From positions 496,001 to 560,000 of the forward strand of contig NZ_QLTT01000005.1 in NCBI RefSeq assembly GCF_003269295.1: DNA of 64,000 bases, read 5' to 3'. Origin of the DNA: Lentzea atacamensis. GTDB lineage: Bacteria > Actinomycetota > Actinomycetes > Mycobacteriales > Pseudonocardiaceae. This document shows, one piece after another, positions 24,196 through 33,052 of the stretch (its first letter is position 1; every line of letters begins with the position of its first letter). Made by a program: the position numbers and the translations under genes. The notes beneath the pieces were generated by a model. That model ran no database searches. It saw only the letters and a program-made list of their open reading frames with translations, and had not been told where the DNA came from.

Positions 24196-25776
24196 ATGCC
24201 CACCACCGGCAACCCGGTGCTGAACCTCAGCGTCTTCGCGGTGTTCGTCCTGATCACCCTCTACATCGTCTACCGGGTCAGCAGCCGCAACGTCACGGCG
24301 TCGGACTACTACGCCGCGGGCAGCTCGTTCACCGGCGCCCAGAACGGTGTCGCACTCTCCGGTGACTTCCTGTCCGCCGCGTCGTTCCTCGGCATCTCCG
24401 GCGGTATCGCGGCGCACGGCTACGACGGCTTCCTCTACTCCGTCGGCTGGGTCGTCGCGTGGCTCGTCGGCCTGCTGCTGATCGCCGAGGGCCTGCGCAA
24501 CACCGGCCGCTTCACCGTCGGCGACGTGCTGGCGTTCCGGATGAAGCAGCGCCCGGTCCGCGCGGCCGCCGCGAACGCGACCCTGGTGATCTCGTTCTTC
24601 TACATGATTGCGCAGATGGCCGGCGCGGGCGGCCTGATCGCGTTGCTGCTCAACGTGTCCTCGAAGTGGGGCCAGGCGCTGCTGATCGCGGTCGTCGGCA
24701 TGGTCATGGTGCTCTACGTGCTGGTCGGCGGCATGAAGGGCACGACCTGGGTGCAGATCATCAAGGCCGTTCTGCTGCTGCTCTGCGTGACGCTGATGAG
24801 CGTCTTCCTGCTCGGCAAGTTCGGCTTCAGCCTGTCGGCGATCATGCAGCAGGCCACCGAGAACAACAAGCTCGGCGAGGCCGTGCTCGACCCCGGCGCG
24901 AAGTACGGCTTCAGCACGATGTCCAAACTGGACTTCGTCTCGCTCGCTCTGTCGCTCGTGCTGGGCATCGCCTCGCTGCCACACGTGCTGATGCGCTTCT
25001 ACACCGTGCCGAACGCGGCGGAGGCCCGCCGCTCGGTCGTGTGGGCGACCTGGACGATGGTCATCTTCTACCTCTGCACGCTGGTGATCGGCTTCGGCGC
25101 GATGGCGCTGGTCGGCTCCGAGACGATCGCCGCGGCACCGGGTGGCGAGAACTCCGCCGCACCGCTGCTGGCGTTCCGGATCGGCGGCGCGGTCCTGCTC
25201 GGCGTCGTGTCCGCGGTCGCGTTCGCCACGATCCTCGCGGTCGTCGCTGGCCTGACCCTGGCGGCGTCGGCGTCGTTCGCGCACGACGTGTACGCGAACG
25301 TGATCAAGCGCGGCAATGCCGAGCCGCGCAAGGAGATCAGGGTCGCGCGGCTGACCGCGGTGGTCGTCGGCGTGCTGTCGATCCTCGGCGGTATCGCGGC
25401 GAACGGCCAGAACGTGGCGTTCCTCGTGTCGCTGGCGCTCGCGCTGGCCGCGTCCGCGAACCTGTCGACGATCCTCTTCACGATCTTCTGGCGGCGTTTC
25501 AACACGACCGGCACGCTGTGGAGCATCTACGGCGGGCTCGGGTCGTGCCTGGTGCTGATCATCTTCTCGCCGGTGATGTCCGGGGCGAAGACGTCGATCT
25601 TCCCGGACGTCGACTTCGCGTGGTTCCCGCTGGGCAACCCCGGCCTCGTGTCGATCCCGTTCTCGTTCCTGTGCGGGTTCCTCGGCACGATGTTCTCGAA
25701 GCCGGAGCCGGAGAAGGCGGACCTGGCCGCGGAGATGGAAGTCCGGGCCATCGCGGGTATCGGCACCAAGGCTTGA
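24196..25776 (+). CDS. actP: Cation:acetate symporter (SSS family)
   Basis: 526 residues, about 13 helices, sodium:solute symporter family. Motifs typical of ActP include SDYYAAGSSFTGAQNG, SGDFLSAASFLGISG and LASLPHVLMRFYTVPNA (abridged). It carries acetate and similar short carboxylates into the cell with a cation. Operon with the DUF485 gene; ends at a strong bidirectional terminator. The two-component genes downstream read towards it and may or may not control it. Confidence 0.94.
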   Translation: MPTTGNPVLNLSVFAVFVLITLYIVYRVSSRNVTASDYYAAGSSFTGAQNGVALSGDFLSAASFLGISGGIAAHGYDGFLYSVGWVVAWLVGLLLIAEGLRNTGRFTVGDVLAFRMKQRPVRAAAANATLVISFFYMIAQMAGAGGLIALLLNVSSKWGQALLIAVVGMVMVLYVLVGGMKGTTWVQIIKAVLLLLCVTLMSVFLLGKFGFSLSAIMQQATENNKLGEAVLDPGAKYGFSTMSKLDFVSLALSLVLGIASLPHVLMRFYTVPNAAEARRSVVWATWTMVIFYLCTLVIGFGAMALVGSETIAAAPGGENSAAPLLAFRIGGAVLLGVVSAVAFATILAVVAGLTLAASASFAHDVYANVIKRGNAEPRKEIRVARLTAVVVGVLSILGGIAANGQNVAFLVSLALALAASANLSTILFTIFWRRFNTTGTLWSIYGGLGSCLVLIIFSPVMSGAKTSIFPDVDFAWFPLGNPGLVSIPFSFLCGFLGTMFSKPEPEKADLAAEMEVRAIAGIGTKA

Positions 25777-25780
25777 TTCT

Positions 25781-25809
25781 CGGGCCTGATCACGCCGGGA
25801 TCAGGCCCG
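25781..25809. terminator. Bidirectional terminator between actP and the response regulator
   Basis: A perfect 11-bp stem (CGGGCCTGATC with its complement) around a 7-base loop. It follows actP by 4 bases and covers the last codons and stop of the convergent response-regulator gene, so it can serve both. Confidence 0.8.
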
Positions 25810-26437
25810 CTTCGTGGGCGATGATCGCGGCCTGCACGCGGTTCCTGACGTTCAGCTGCCGGAGAATGGTGCTCACGTACACCTTGACGGTTCCCTCGAC
25901 GACGTGGATCCGGCTCGCGATCTCCGCGTTGGACAGACCCGCGCCGACCAGGCCGAGCACCTCGCGTTCGCGTGCCGTGAGCACCTTGATCCGCTCGGTG
26001 GCGCTCGACCGCGGCCGGGCTTTCGCGAGCTGGTCGACGACTCGCCTGGCGACCAGGGGCGACAGGTAGGCGGCGCCGGTCGCGACGGCGCGAACCCCGG
26101 CGATGATCTCCTGCGGGTCGCCGGTCTTGAGCACGAACCCGGCCGCGCCCTCCCCCAGCGCCCTGCTGATGTAGGTGTCGTCGGCGAACGTCGTGAGCAC
26201 CAGCGTCCGCGTCTCCGGGTGGCGCTCGCGGATCCGCGCGGCCGCGTCGAGCCCGTCGACGCCGGGCATGCGGATGTCGAGCACGGCGACGTCGGGCCGG
26301 TGCTTCGCGACGAGGTCGAGCGCCTCGCTCCCGTTCTCGGCCTCCGCGACGACCTCGATGTCCCCGCCGGTCGCGAGCACGGCCTTCACGCCGAACCTGA
26401 CCACCGGTTCGTCGTCCGCGAGCACCACCCTGATCAA
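25790..26437 (-). CDS. NarL/LuxR-type response regulator
   Basis: 215 residues. Receiver domain with the acidic pair in LADDEPVVRFG, phosphorylated Asp in AVLDIRMPGVDG and the switch Lys in VLKTGDP; C-terminal LuxR helix-turn-helix (TAREREVLGLVGAGLSNAEIA). I chose TTG 26437: it overlaps the kinase stop (TTGA) and sits 5 bases after AGGAGG. An ATG at 26458 would add 7 residues and has no good ribosome site. Partner of the upstream kinase. Confidence 0.93.
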   Translation of the reverse strand: MIRVVLADDEPVVRFGVKAVLATGGDIEVVAEAENGSEALDLVAKHRPDVAVLDIRMPGVDGLDAAARIRERHPETRTLVLTTFADDTYISRALGEGAAGFVLKTGDPQEIIAGVRAVATGAAYLSPLVARRVVDQLAKARPRSSATERIKVLTAREREVLGLVGAGLSNAEIASRIHVVEGTVKVYVSTILRQLNVRNRVQAAIIAHEAGLIPA

Positions 26438-27915
26438 CCGCTCCTCCTGGCGAGCCACTGCTTGGACACGAGCCGATCATCCCGGAAGCACAGCTGGTGG
26501 AGGTCGTGCCGGTGGCTGTCGAACGGGTTGGCGTGCGTGCTGTAGTACCGGCACTCGGCACCGGCCGGGGCGCTGACCCCGAGCGGGTTGTCGACGCGGG
26601 TGCGCAGCGGCAGGTCCAGGTCGTCCTCGTGGTGCCCGAACTCGGCCCGCGCGAACTGCTGTGGCGTGAGCACCGACGTCACCGCGTCGAAGACCATGTA
26701 GCCCGGCACGCCGATCGCGATCACCGCGCACACCACCGAGGTGATCAGCACGGTGCGTCTGGCGCTCTTGCGGATCTCGGCCTCGGCGGTCTGCCGGCGC
26801 ACGTGCGTGGGAGTGGTGCGTGGCAACGGGCGTTCCGGCAGCTTTGCCCTGACCTCGAACCCGCCGTCATCGGTCGGCGCGGCCTCGAACCAGCCGCCGA
26901 CGAGGGCGACGCGTTCGGCCAGCCCGACCAGTCCCTTGCCGCTGCCCACCGCGGAGGTCTTCGGCGCCGGTCCGTTGGTGATCCGCAGTTCGAGGTTCGC
27001 GCTGAGGCGGACGGTGACCTTCGCACCGGGAGCATGCTTGATCACGTTCGTCAACGCTTCGGCGGTCACCCGGTGCACCGTCCGCGCGATGATCCCGTCG
27101 ATCGCCGTTCTGCGTCCGTTGGTGAGCTCCACGTCGAGGCCGCTGCCGGCCACGACCTCCTCGATCGTCGCCACGGGTTCGTCCGCGTCGGCCCTGAGCA
27201 CCTGCATGACGTCGGCGAGCCGTTCCGCTGCCGCCGTGACACTGGCGCGAGCGGTCCTGGCCGCCTCGCGTTGCTGTGCGGTGAGAGTCGGTTCCAGTTC
27301 GAGCGCGCCCACCAGCAGCGCCGCCCGTGCGAGCTCGTGGCCCACGAGATCGTGCATCTCACCGGCGAGGCGCGCGCGTTCGGCGTTGCGGGCGTTGTCG
27401 GCGTCCCGCTCCAGCAGGGAAGCGTGCTCCCAGCCGACCTCCTGCAGCTCCGCGTACCGGCGCCGGAACCCCCCGAACGCCCACGGCACCACACCGAGCA
27501 CGCCGATGCCGGACGTGACGGCGAGCGCGGTGTCCGATCCACCGCGCTCGATCAGTGCCACGACCACACCGGCGATCTCGGCGATGGTCAGCGCGATCGC
27601 GGTCGCCCGCGGGTCTTTCGCGTGCCGTCCGGCGAGGAAGCTCGTGAGGGCGAGCGCGGGCGCCAGCGCGATCAACCCGATGACGCTGTCGGACTCGACC
27701 CGGACGAGGTAGCAGACCAGCCATGCCCCGAGCGCGAGGCCGAGCGCCACCGCCGGCCTGCGGTGCACGACGGAGAACGCGGCGGCGAGCACGACCAGGT
27801 AGAGCACGACCTCCCAGACCGCGAGCCGGCCTGGCCGGGAGGTCTCCGCCGCGGCCACCACCAGCGTCGCCGCGCACACCCACAGGATCAGCCGAACCCA
27901 CACGGGGCCCATCAT
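26434..27915 (-). CDS. NarX-like histidine kinase with C-terminal transmembrane tail
   Basis: 493 residues. Five or six N-terminal helices (to about 155), a HisKA_3 dimerisation helix with the phosphorylated His in GEMHDLVGHELARA, and a HATPase ending in GKGLVGLAERVALVGG. Unlike usual NarX-type kinases, about 120 more residues follow: a basic linker, one helix (about 388-408, VLITSVVCAVIAIGVPGYMV) and an 80-residue extracytoplasmic tail with two Cys (ECRYY, QLCFRD) that may form a disulfide. This tail may sense an outside signal. ATGA overlap with the PAP2 phosphatase gene upstream. Confidence 0.9.
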   Translation of the reverse strand: MMGPVWVRLILWVCAATLVVAAAETSRPGRLAVWEVVLYLVVLAAAFSVVHRRPAVALGLALGAWLVCYLVRVESDSVIGLIALAPALALTSFLAGRHAKDPRATAIALTIAEIAGVVVALIERGGSDTALAVTSGIGVLGVVPWAFGGFRRRYAELQEVGWEHASLLERDADNARNAERARLAGEMHDLVGHELARAALLVGALELEPTLTAQQREAARTARASVTAAAERLADVMQVLRADADEPVATIEEVVAGSGLDVELTNGRRTAIDGIIARTVHRVTAEALTNVIKHAPGAKVTVRLSANLELRITNGPAPKTSAVGSGKGLVGLAERVALVGGWFEAAPTDDGGFEVRAKLPERPLPRTTPTHVRRQTAEAEIRKSARRTVLITSVVCAVIAIGVPGYMVFDAVTSVLTPQQFARAEFGHHEDDLDLPLRTRVDNPLGVSAPAGAECRYYSTHANPFDSHRHDLHQLCFRDDRLVSKQWLARRSG

Positions 27916-28391
27916 CCCAGCCGGCTGAGAACCACGGTCGGTGCGTCGTCATGGCGTGCTTGCTTCTTCTTCAGCAGCACCGCGATTCCCCAGGAGACAA
28001 GCGCGCCCAGCAACAACCCCGCCAGCACGTCGTGTACATAGTGGACACCCACGATCACCCTCGACGACGCGGCCGCGAGCGCGCAAACCGCCGCGACCCA
28101 GCCGAGAGTCCGGTGCATCGCCCAGATCGCCATCGCGGACGACCCGGCGATCACGGAGTGGTTGCTGGGAAACGACCAGTCGCCCGGTGCGGGGCATTCG
28201 GCGAGCGAAGGCGCCGTGCGGCACGGCCTTTCCTCCTGCACGACCAGTTTGACCACCTCGCTCACCGCGTACGCCACCACCACACCTGCGCCGGCGAGGA
28301 AGGCGCGCAGCCGGAGTTTCATCACCAGCCAGGCGAACATCAACACGAACACGACCAGCACCGCATCGGTGCCCACCACGAGCCAAGTCAC
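27912..28391 (-). CDS. PAP2-family membrane phosphatase
   Basis: 159 residues, five helices. The three PAP2 motifs are complete: K-x6-RP in KLVVQEERP, PSNHS in place of PSGH, and SRVIVGVHYVHD (SR-x5-H-x3-D). Such enzymes dephosphorylate undecaprenyl pyrophosphate or lipid phosphates on the outer face of the membrane. The gene leads directly into the two-component kinase, hinting that the system may watch the cell envelope. Confidence 0.93.
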   Translation of the reverse strand: MTWLVVGTDAVLVVFVLMFAWLVMKLRLRAFLAGAGVVVAYAVSEVVKLVVQEERPCRTAPSLAECPAPGDWSFPSNHSVIAGSSAMAIWAMHRTLGWVAAVCALAAASSRVIVGVHYVHDVLAGLLLGALVSWGIAVLLKKKQARHDDAPTVVLSRLG

Positions 28392-28599
28392 CCAGCCGAA
28401 GCTACGAAGATCCCGGCCGTCGCACCTCTGCCGATGGGAACCGATCAGACCTTACTTTCGACAAGGTCGGCCCCCGCGCCGATCCGGTCTGGACGGTGGA
28501 GAATCCACCCCTCGGCCCTTGGAGGAGAGCGACTCGGTGTGCTGATCCAGCGTGCGGCCATTGCCCTCGTCCAGGTTCCAGTGCCGTGGCAGTCAGCCT

Positions 28600-28824
28600 T
28601 TGCCCGTGTTCGGGGTGTTCTCCGCGTCGCTGAGCGAGGTCGCGGACCCGCGCTACGTCGGGACGGCGCTCACCGCGCTGACCGTCGTCGGGTTCGGGCT
28701 GACGGTGGTCGGCATCCAGCTCGTGCCGCTGCTCGCCGAGCTCGTGACCTGGCGCTACGCGTTCCTGCTGCTCGCGCCGGGGCCGCTCGCCGGAGCGCTC
28801 GCCATGCTCAGGACCAGGTCGTAG
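28600..28824 (+). pseudogene. C-terminal fragment of an MFS transporter
   Basis: About 74 codons resembling the last two helices of a drug-efflux-type MFS protein: SEVADPRYVGTALTALTVVG and ELVTWRYAFLLLAPGP are family phrases. No N-terminal part precedes it; before 28600 no coherent frame is seen. The fragment ends by overlapping the 3' end of the convergent DinB gene. About 200 bases between the PAP2 gene and this remnant hold no gene. Confidence 0.8.
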
Positions 28825-29324
28825 AAGCCCTCGGGGTTGTCGGCGCCGGACCGGCCGTCGATCAGCTCCCGCACGATGTCGCAGTGGCCGGCGTGCTGCG
28901 CCGTCTCCGCCACGACGCGGACGAGCAGGTGCCCGAACGTCGTCTGCCGCCGGTGCTCCGGCCACCACGGCACCGACGCGGGCGCGTCCAGCTGCAGCTG
29001 CGCGATCGACTCGTCGCTGTGCCGCCAGGCGAGGCGGTAGAGATCGAGCAGGTACTCGCGGCTCTCGTCGGGCTTGGCCCACATGTCGCCGTTCTCCCAG
29101 ACGGACTTGTCCTCGACCCACGGCAGCTTGACGGTCGAGGGACGGCCGGAGGACTCGCCGAGGTAGCCGAGCTCGATGCCGATCAGGTGCTTCACCAGGC
29201 CGAGCAGGTTGGTGCCGCTGGGCACGAGCGGGCGGCGGGCGTCGTACTCGCTCAGTCCGTCCAAAGAGGACACGATGGAGTCACGTGAGGCCTGGAGGTA
29301 GTGGCGCAGGTCGTCGGAGGTCAT
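28755..29324 (-). CDS. DinB-family protein (DUF664-like)
   Basis: 189 residues from ATG 29324. Four-helix DinB fold with metal-binding histidines in LGLVKHLIGIE and VVAETAQHAGHCD. The family is related to thiol S-transferases (mycothiol-dependent in actinobacteria), so a role in mycothiol chemistry is possible. The C-terminal end runs through the MFS remnant. A second DinB protein lies 500 bases away on the other strand. Confidence 0.88.
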   Translation of the reverse strand: MTSDDLRHYLQASRDSIVSSLDGLSEYDARRPLVPSGTNLLGLVKHLIGIELGYLGESSGRPSTVKLPWVEDKSVWENGDMWAKPDESREYLLDLYRLAWRHSDESIAQLQLDAPASVPWWPEHRRQTTFGHLLVRVVAETAQHAGHCDIVRELIDGRSGADNPEGFYDLVLSMASAPASGPGASSRNA

Positions 29325-29514
29325 GTCGCGACAGTAGCCACTGGGTCCGACAGTTTCTGGAAGCCTCGATCCCGTGCAGAAACTGATCTTCGCCGCCGGG
29401 TGGCTCGCGAGACAGATGGCCGACGGCGCCGGCTTCGACAAGGCCAACGCCCCGCGCGCACCCCGGTTCGTCTGCTGACGTTTGCCGGTCCGGCTCGTCG
29501 GAAACCACCAAGGC

Positions 29515-29706
29515 ATGACCCAACACGAGCAGTTCACGACGCCGGAGGGCGGTGGCGAGCTCGTCGACGACGAGCCGGACGCGGTCGCGGTTGCCGCGGG
29601 CGAAAGCGACTACGTCTCCGCGACAGAGGAGACCGCCATGCACATCGAAGAGACCGAGGAGGGCGGAGGCAGAGTCGACCGGCCCGACGACGGCTACGTG
29701 GGCTGA
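29515..29706 (+). CDS. Small acidic hypothetical protein
   Basis: 63 residues from ATG 29515, with about 30 percent Asp/Glu and many Gly (TTPEGGGELVDDEPDAVAV). No recognised domain or membrane segment. Third-position GC and composition suggest a gene, but the upstream ribosome site is weak (AAGG). Confidence 0.45.
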   Translation: MTQHEQFTTPEGGGELVDDEPDAVAVAAGESDYVSATEETAMHIEETEEGGGRVDRPDDGYVG

Positions 29707-29766
29707 CCTGCGCAAACACAACGCCGAATTCTCGCCGCACGATCGTTCGTTCTTTAGGACAGCAGC

Positions 29767-29782
29767 TGACCGCAAGTGGTCA
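29767..29782. promoter_or_regulatory. Inverted repeat upstream of the second DinB gene
   Basis: TGACC and GGTCA form a perfect inverted repeat with a 6-base spacer, 44 bases upstream of the DinB ATG. Possible operator; no regulator gene adjoins it. Confidence 0.35.
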
Positions 29783-29825
29783 TAGTGTTCTTCCTGTCGG
29801 GACAAACAAACGAAGGAAAAGAGCC

Positions 29826-30344
29826 ATGACCAGCACCGAGATCCTCACCGGCGAGCGCGCGGACCTCCTCGAGACCCTGCGGCAGCACCGGTGGTTCCTG
29901 ACGTTCACCGCGCAGGGCCTCACCGACGAGCAGGCCGCGTCCAGCCCGACGGTCAGCGCCCTGTCGATCGGCGGTCTGATCAAGCACGTCACGTCGGTCG
30001 AGGAGAACTGGGTCAGGTTCATCGAGTACGGCACCGAGGCGATCGCGTCCGACCCGGAATCGACGGACCACGAGGACCACGCTGCCAACTTCCGGATGGA
30101 GCCGGGCGAGACGCTGGCGAGCCTCCTCGAGCGGTACAACGAGGTCGCGGCCTACACCGACAAGCTGGTCGAGACGGTCGACCTGGACCTGTCGCACCCG
30201 CTGCCGTCCGCCCCGTGGTTCCCCGAGGGCAAGACGTGGTCGGCGCGGCGCGTGCTGGTGCACATCGTCGCCGAGACCTCGCAGCACGCGGGCCACGCCG
30301 ACATCATCCGCGAGACGATCGACGGCCAGAAGACGATGGGCTGA
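29826..30344 (+). CDS. DinB-family protein (mycothiol transferase-like)
   Basis: 172 residues from ATG 29826, preceded by GAAGGAAAAG. DinB four-helix bundle: SIGGLIKHVTSVEENW, and HIVAETSQHAGHADIIRE near the C-terminus supply the three metal-binding His. The family includes mycothiol S-transferases. Distantly related to the DinB protein at 28755. Convergent with the sulfatase gene, 5 bases apart. Confidence 0.92.
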   Translation: MTSTEILTGERADLLETLRQHRWFLTFTAQGLTDEQAASSPTVSALSIGGLIKHVTSVEENWVRFIEYGTEAIASDPESTDHEDHAANFRMEPGETLASLLERYNEVAAYTDKLVETVDLDLSHPLPSAPWFPEGKTWSARRVLVHIVAETSQHAGHADIIRETIDGQKTMG

Positions 30345-30349
30345 GGCCC

Positions 30350-31930
30350 TCAGGGCCGCGGCGGCGAGAAGGTCGAGAGGAACTGGTCCCGGAAGTCGCT
30401 CATCCGCGACACCGGGGCCGACCCTCCCGGCCTGACGCCGTCGTCCCACTTCCAGTCCTCGACCCGGGAGAGCACGGCGGGGTCCTTGGCGACGATGGTG
30501 ATCGGCACGTCCCGCGAGGCTTCCTCGCCGGTCACCATCTGCGCCGGCTGGTGGTCGCCCAGGAAGACGAACACCAGGTTCTCGTCGCCGTACCGCTCGA
30601 CGTAGGAGATCACCGATTCCAGTGAGTACGAGATCGAGTGGCCGTAGTCGGCGCGCACGGCCGCCGGGTCGCGGCCGAAGATGGACTCCGGCGGGTCGTT
30701 CGAGGCGGGCATCGTGCGGTAGATCGAGCCGTCGCCCAGCGCCGACCAGTCGACGAAGTCCGGCGTCGGCGACCACGGCGCGTGCGAGGACACCATGGGG
30801 ATCGCCGCCATCACGGGCTTGTGCTCACCGGTGCGCTCCGCGCGTTGGAACGACTCCAAGGTGAACTGGTCGGGCGTCGTCGCGTAGCCGAACCGCGGCC
30901 CGGTGTACCCGAGGTCCTGCGCCGCGTAGATCTCGTTGTAGTGGAAGAAGTTTCCTTCGGGCCACGCCTGGGTGATGCCGGGGACCACACCCACCGAACG
31001 CCACGACGCCTCGCGGAACGCCCGCGGCAGCGTCAGCCGGTCGCTCGCCACGAGGTTGCGGTAGCGCTGCTGGTTGTCGATCCACAACCCGGACAGCAGC
31101 GTCGCCTGCGCCATCCAGCTGCCGCCACCGGCCGTCGGCGAGGTCAGGAACGCCGAACGGGCGCTGTACCCGGCCGCCTTCAACCGGTCGTTGCCCTGCG
31201 CCAGCTTCGCGGCCACGTCGGGCAGGTCGAGCGCCGACTTGCCGTAGCTCTCGACGAACGTGAAGACGACGTCCTTGCCCTGCAAGGAGGACAGCAGCCC
31301 CGGATGCCCGCGGTAGGCGTCGACGGACGCCTCGGCCGCGAAGGCCTCCTGGTCCTGCAGCCCGGCCTGAAAGCGCCGCGCGTGATCCACCAGCGACGTC
31401 GCGGCGGCGTCCGAGTACACCGGAACCCCTGGGACAGCAAGCGAAACACACGCCACGGCCGTCAACGCCACGGCACGGATCGCGACCGGACGCCGCCCGG
31501 CTGCGGCAGAGCTGAGCCGGAGCACGGAGAACGAGGCCAGCACCACGATCCCGACGACCATCGCCGCGGCGGCCAGCACGGCCAGTACGGAGGCGACGCG
31601 GCCGAACGTCACGTCGACGAAGTCGACGGCGGGCACCAGCAACGGCCAGTCCAGCACGAGGTCGAACGGCCGGTACAGCACCATGTCGAAACCGATGTCC
31701 ATGATCTTGACGACCGTGAACAACCCCAGCGCGACACCACCGGCGATCGCCAGCGGCCTGCGGAACCGGTCCGGCACCAGCACCAGCGCCATGACGCCGA
31801 TGAGACCTTCGAGCGGCACCCGCAGGAACGCCTCGAACGTGAACTTCTCCAGGTCGCTCGGTGCGATGAGCACGAACAACACGAACAGCCCTGCCAAGAC
31901 CGTGGCCGTCCGACGCAGCAACATCCTCAC
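30350..31930 (-). CDS. Membrane sulfatase-family protein (LTA synthase-like)
   Basis: 526 residues. About five N-terminal helices (to about 165), then a large extracytoplasmic alkaline phosphatase-fold domain: VVFTFVESYGKSAL carries the expected metal-site Glu and nucleophile region, FVFLGDHQPAQMV the C-terminal Asp-His metal pair. The layout matches LtaS/OpgB-type phosphoglycerol or phosphoethanolamine transferases acting on envelope lipids or glycans. In the expected TES or CTPSR position a Ser or Thr is not clearly seen (ESYGKS), so activity is uncertain. First gene of the pyrimidine/pterin-like cluster. Confidence 0.85.
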   Translation of the reverse strand: MRMLLRRTATVLAGLFVLFVLIAPSDLEKFTFEAFLRVPLEGLIGVMALVLVPDRFRRPLAIAGGVALGLFTVVKIMDIGFDMVLYRPFDLVLDWPLLVPAVDFVDVTFGRVASVLAVLAAAAMVVGIVVLASFSVLRLSSAAAGRRPVAIRAVALTAVACVSLAVPGVPVYSDAAATSLVDHARRFQAGLQDQEAFAAEASVDAYRGHPGLLSSLQGKDVVFTFVESYGKSALDLPDVAAKLAQGNDRLKAAGYSARSAFLTSPTAGGGSWMAQATLLSGLWIDNQQRYRNLVASDRLTLPRAFREASWRSVGVVPGITQAWPEGNFFHYNEIYAAQDLGYTGPRFGYATTPDQFTLESFQRAERTGEHKPVMAAIPMVSSHAPWSPTPDFVDWSALGDGSIYRTMPASNDPPESIFGRDPAAVRADYGHSISYSLESVISYVERYGDENLVFVFLGDHQPAQMVTGEEASRDVPITIVAKDPAVLSRVEDWKWDDGVRPGGSAPVSRMSDFRDQFLSTFSPPRP

Positions 31931-32007
31931 CGAGAATCCCCTTTCCTGACCTATGAGGGAAACGCACCACGACCCGCGACCGGTTCAACTGCACTACCAT
32001 CTCGGCT

Positions 32008-32670
32008 GTGACCCGCCCGCACGTTCTGCTGAGCGTCGCCGTCAGCCTCGACGGCCACATCGACGATCGCGGCACCGAGAGGTTTCCGCTTTCCAACGCC
32101 GAGGACTTCGATCACGTCGACCGGATGCGCGCGGAGTCGGACGCGATTCTGGCCGGGGCCGAGACGCTGCGGCGCGACAACGCACGACTGCTCGTCTACA
32201 GCGACGAGCGGCGCGCGCAGAGAATAGCGGACGGCAAACCGGAGTTCCCACTGCGGGTCACCGTCACGAGAAGCGGACAACTGGATCCTGAGCTGCTGTT
32301 TTGGCACTGCGGCGGCGAACGGCTGGTCTACACGGCGACAACGCCGACCACGGTCGACCACCTCGCCGAAACCAGAAGGTTCAGCTCATTCTCAGAAATT
32401 CTGGACGATCTGGGCGCACGCGGCGTGAGAAAGCTCATGGTCGAAGGCGGCACGAGCATTCACACGGCGTTCCTCAAAGCGGGACTCGCCGACGAGATCC
32501 GGATCGCGGTCGCGCCGATGCTGATCGGACAGGCGACGGCCCCGCGTTTCGTGAATCCCGCTGAATTCCCCGGCGGACCGGCGCGCCGATTCCACCTGGA
32601 GGACGTCACGAAAGTCGGGGACGTCGCCGTGCTGCGCTACTTCCCGAAAGTCAGCTCTTCACCAGCCTGA
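32008..32670 (+). CDS. RibD C-terminal-type reductase
   Basis: 220 residues from GTG 32008. DHFR-like fold of the RibD/RibG reductase: LLSVAVSLDGHIDD, DAILAGAETLRRDN, MVEGGTSIHTAFLKAGLADE and FHLEDVTKVGDVAVLRY. In riboflavin synthesis this domain reduces the ribosyl side chain of the aminopyrimidine phosphate with NADPH. Here it stands alone, without the deaminase domain, beside a GTP cyclohydrolase II homologue and a creatininase-family protein. I infer it reduces a diaminopyrimidine ribotide in the same pathway. Converges with the DoxX gene, overlapping 20 bases. Confidence 0.9.
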   Translation: MTRPHVLLSVAVSLDGHIDDRGTERFPLSNAEDFDHVDRMRAESDAILAGAETLRRDNARLLVYSDERRAQRIADGKPEFPLRVTVTRSGQLDPELLFWHCGGERLVYTATTPTTVDHLAETRRFSSFSEILDDLGARGVRKLMVEGGTSIHTAFLKAGLADEIRIAVAPMLIGQATAPRFVNPAEFPGGPARRFHLEDVTKVGDVAVLRYFPKVSSSPA

Positions 32671-33052
32671 GCGGGCGGAGGATCTGCTCGCGGCGGTAGA
32701 CCGCGATCACCAGCGCCCACACCATGAAGATGATCGGCATCGTGGCGGCCTTGAAGCCGCCGTTCGTCACCAGGAACAGCTCGGTGAGGGCCGCAGCTCC
32801 CATGATCCCTGCCAGCGCCAGCGCCGCGAGGCCGCAGATGCGCGGGATCAGCAGGCCGATCGCGGTGGTGATCTCCAGCACGCCGGTGAAGTAGCGGAAC
32901 CACTGGCCGAAGCCGATGTCGTCGAACTTGGCGACGAACTGGTCGGTGAACAACGCGTAGCCGTTCATCACGAACTGCCACGCGAGCACGATCTGCAGGA
33001 TCCAGACGACGATGTTGCCGATCTTCGCCGCGGTCGAGGTCTGCTCAGACAT
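32651..33052 (-). CDS. DoxX-family membrane protein
   Basis: 133 residues from ATG 33052; four helices. WILQIVLAWQFVMNGYALF and FRYFTGVLEITTAIGLLIP are DoxX/DUF4267-like. Family members are linked to quinone or redox functions, often unknown. Overlaps the end of the CDP-alcohol phosphatidyltransferase gene by 8 bases, so the two are co-transcribed. Confidence 0.85.
   Translation of the reverse strand: MSEQTSTAAKIGNIVVWILQIVLAWQFVMNGYALFTDQFVAKFDDIGFGQWFRYFTGVLEITTAIGLLIPRICGLAALALAGIMGAAALTELFLVTNGGFKAATMPIIFMVWALVIAVYRREQILRPLRLVKS

Noticed and set aside
29374..29478. 34-codon GTG frame reading MQKLIFAAGWLARQM and on
   Set aside because: Protein-like composition but no clear ribosome site and no recognised family; could be a fragment, not enough to call.
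32008..32670. Dihydrofolate reductase
   Set aside because: The fold is shared, but the motifs fit the RibD C-terminal reductase and the neighbours favour a pyrimidine pathway.
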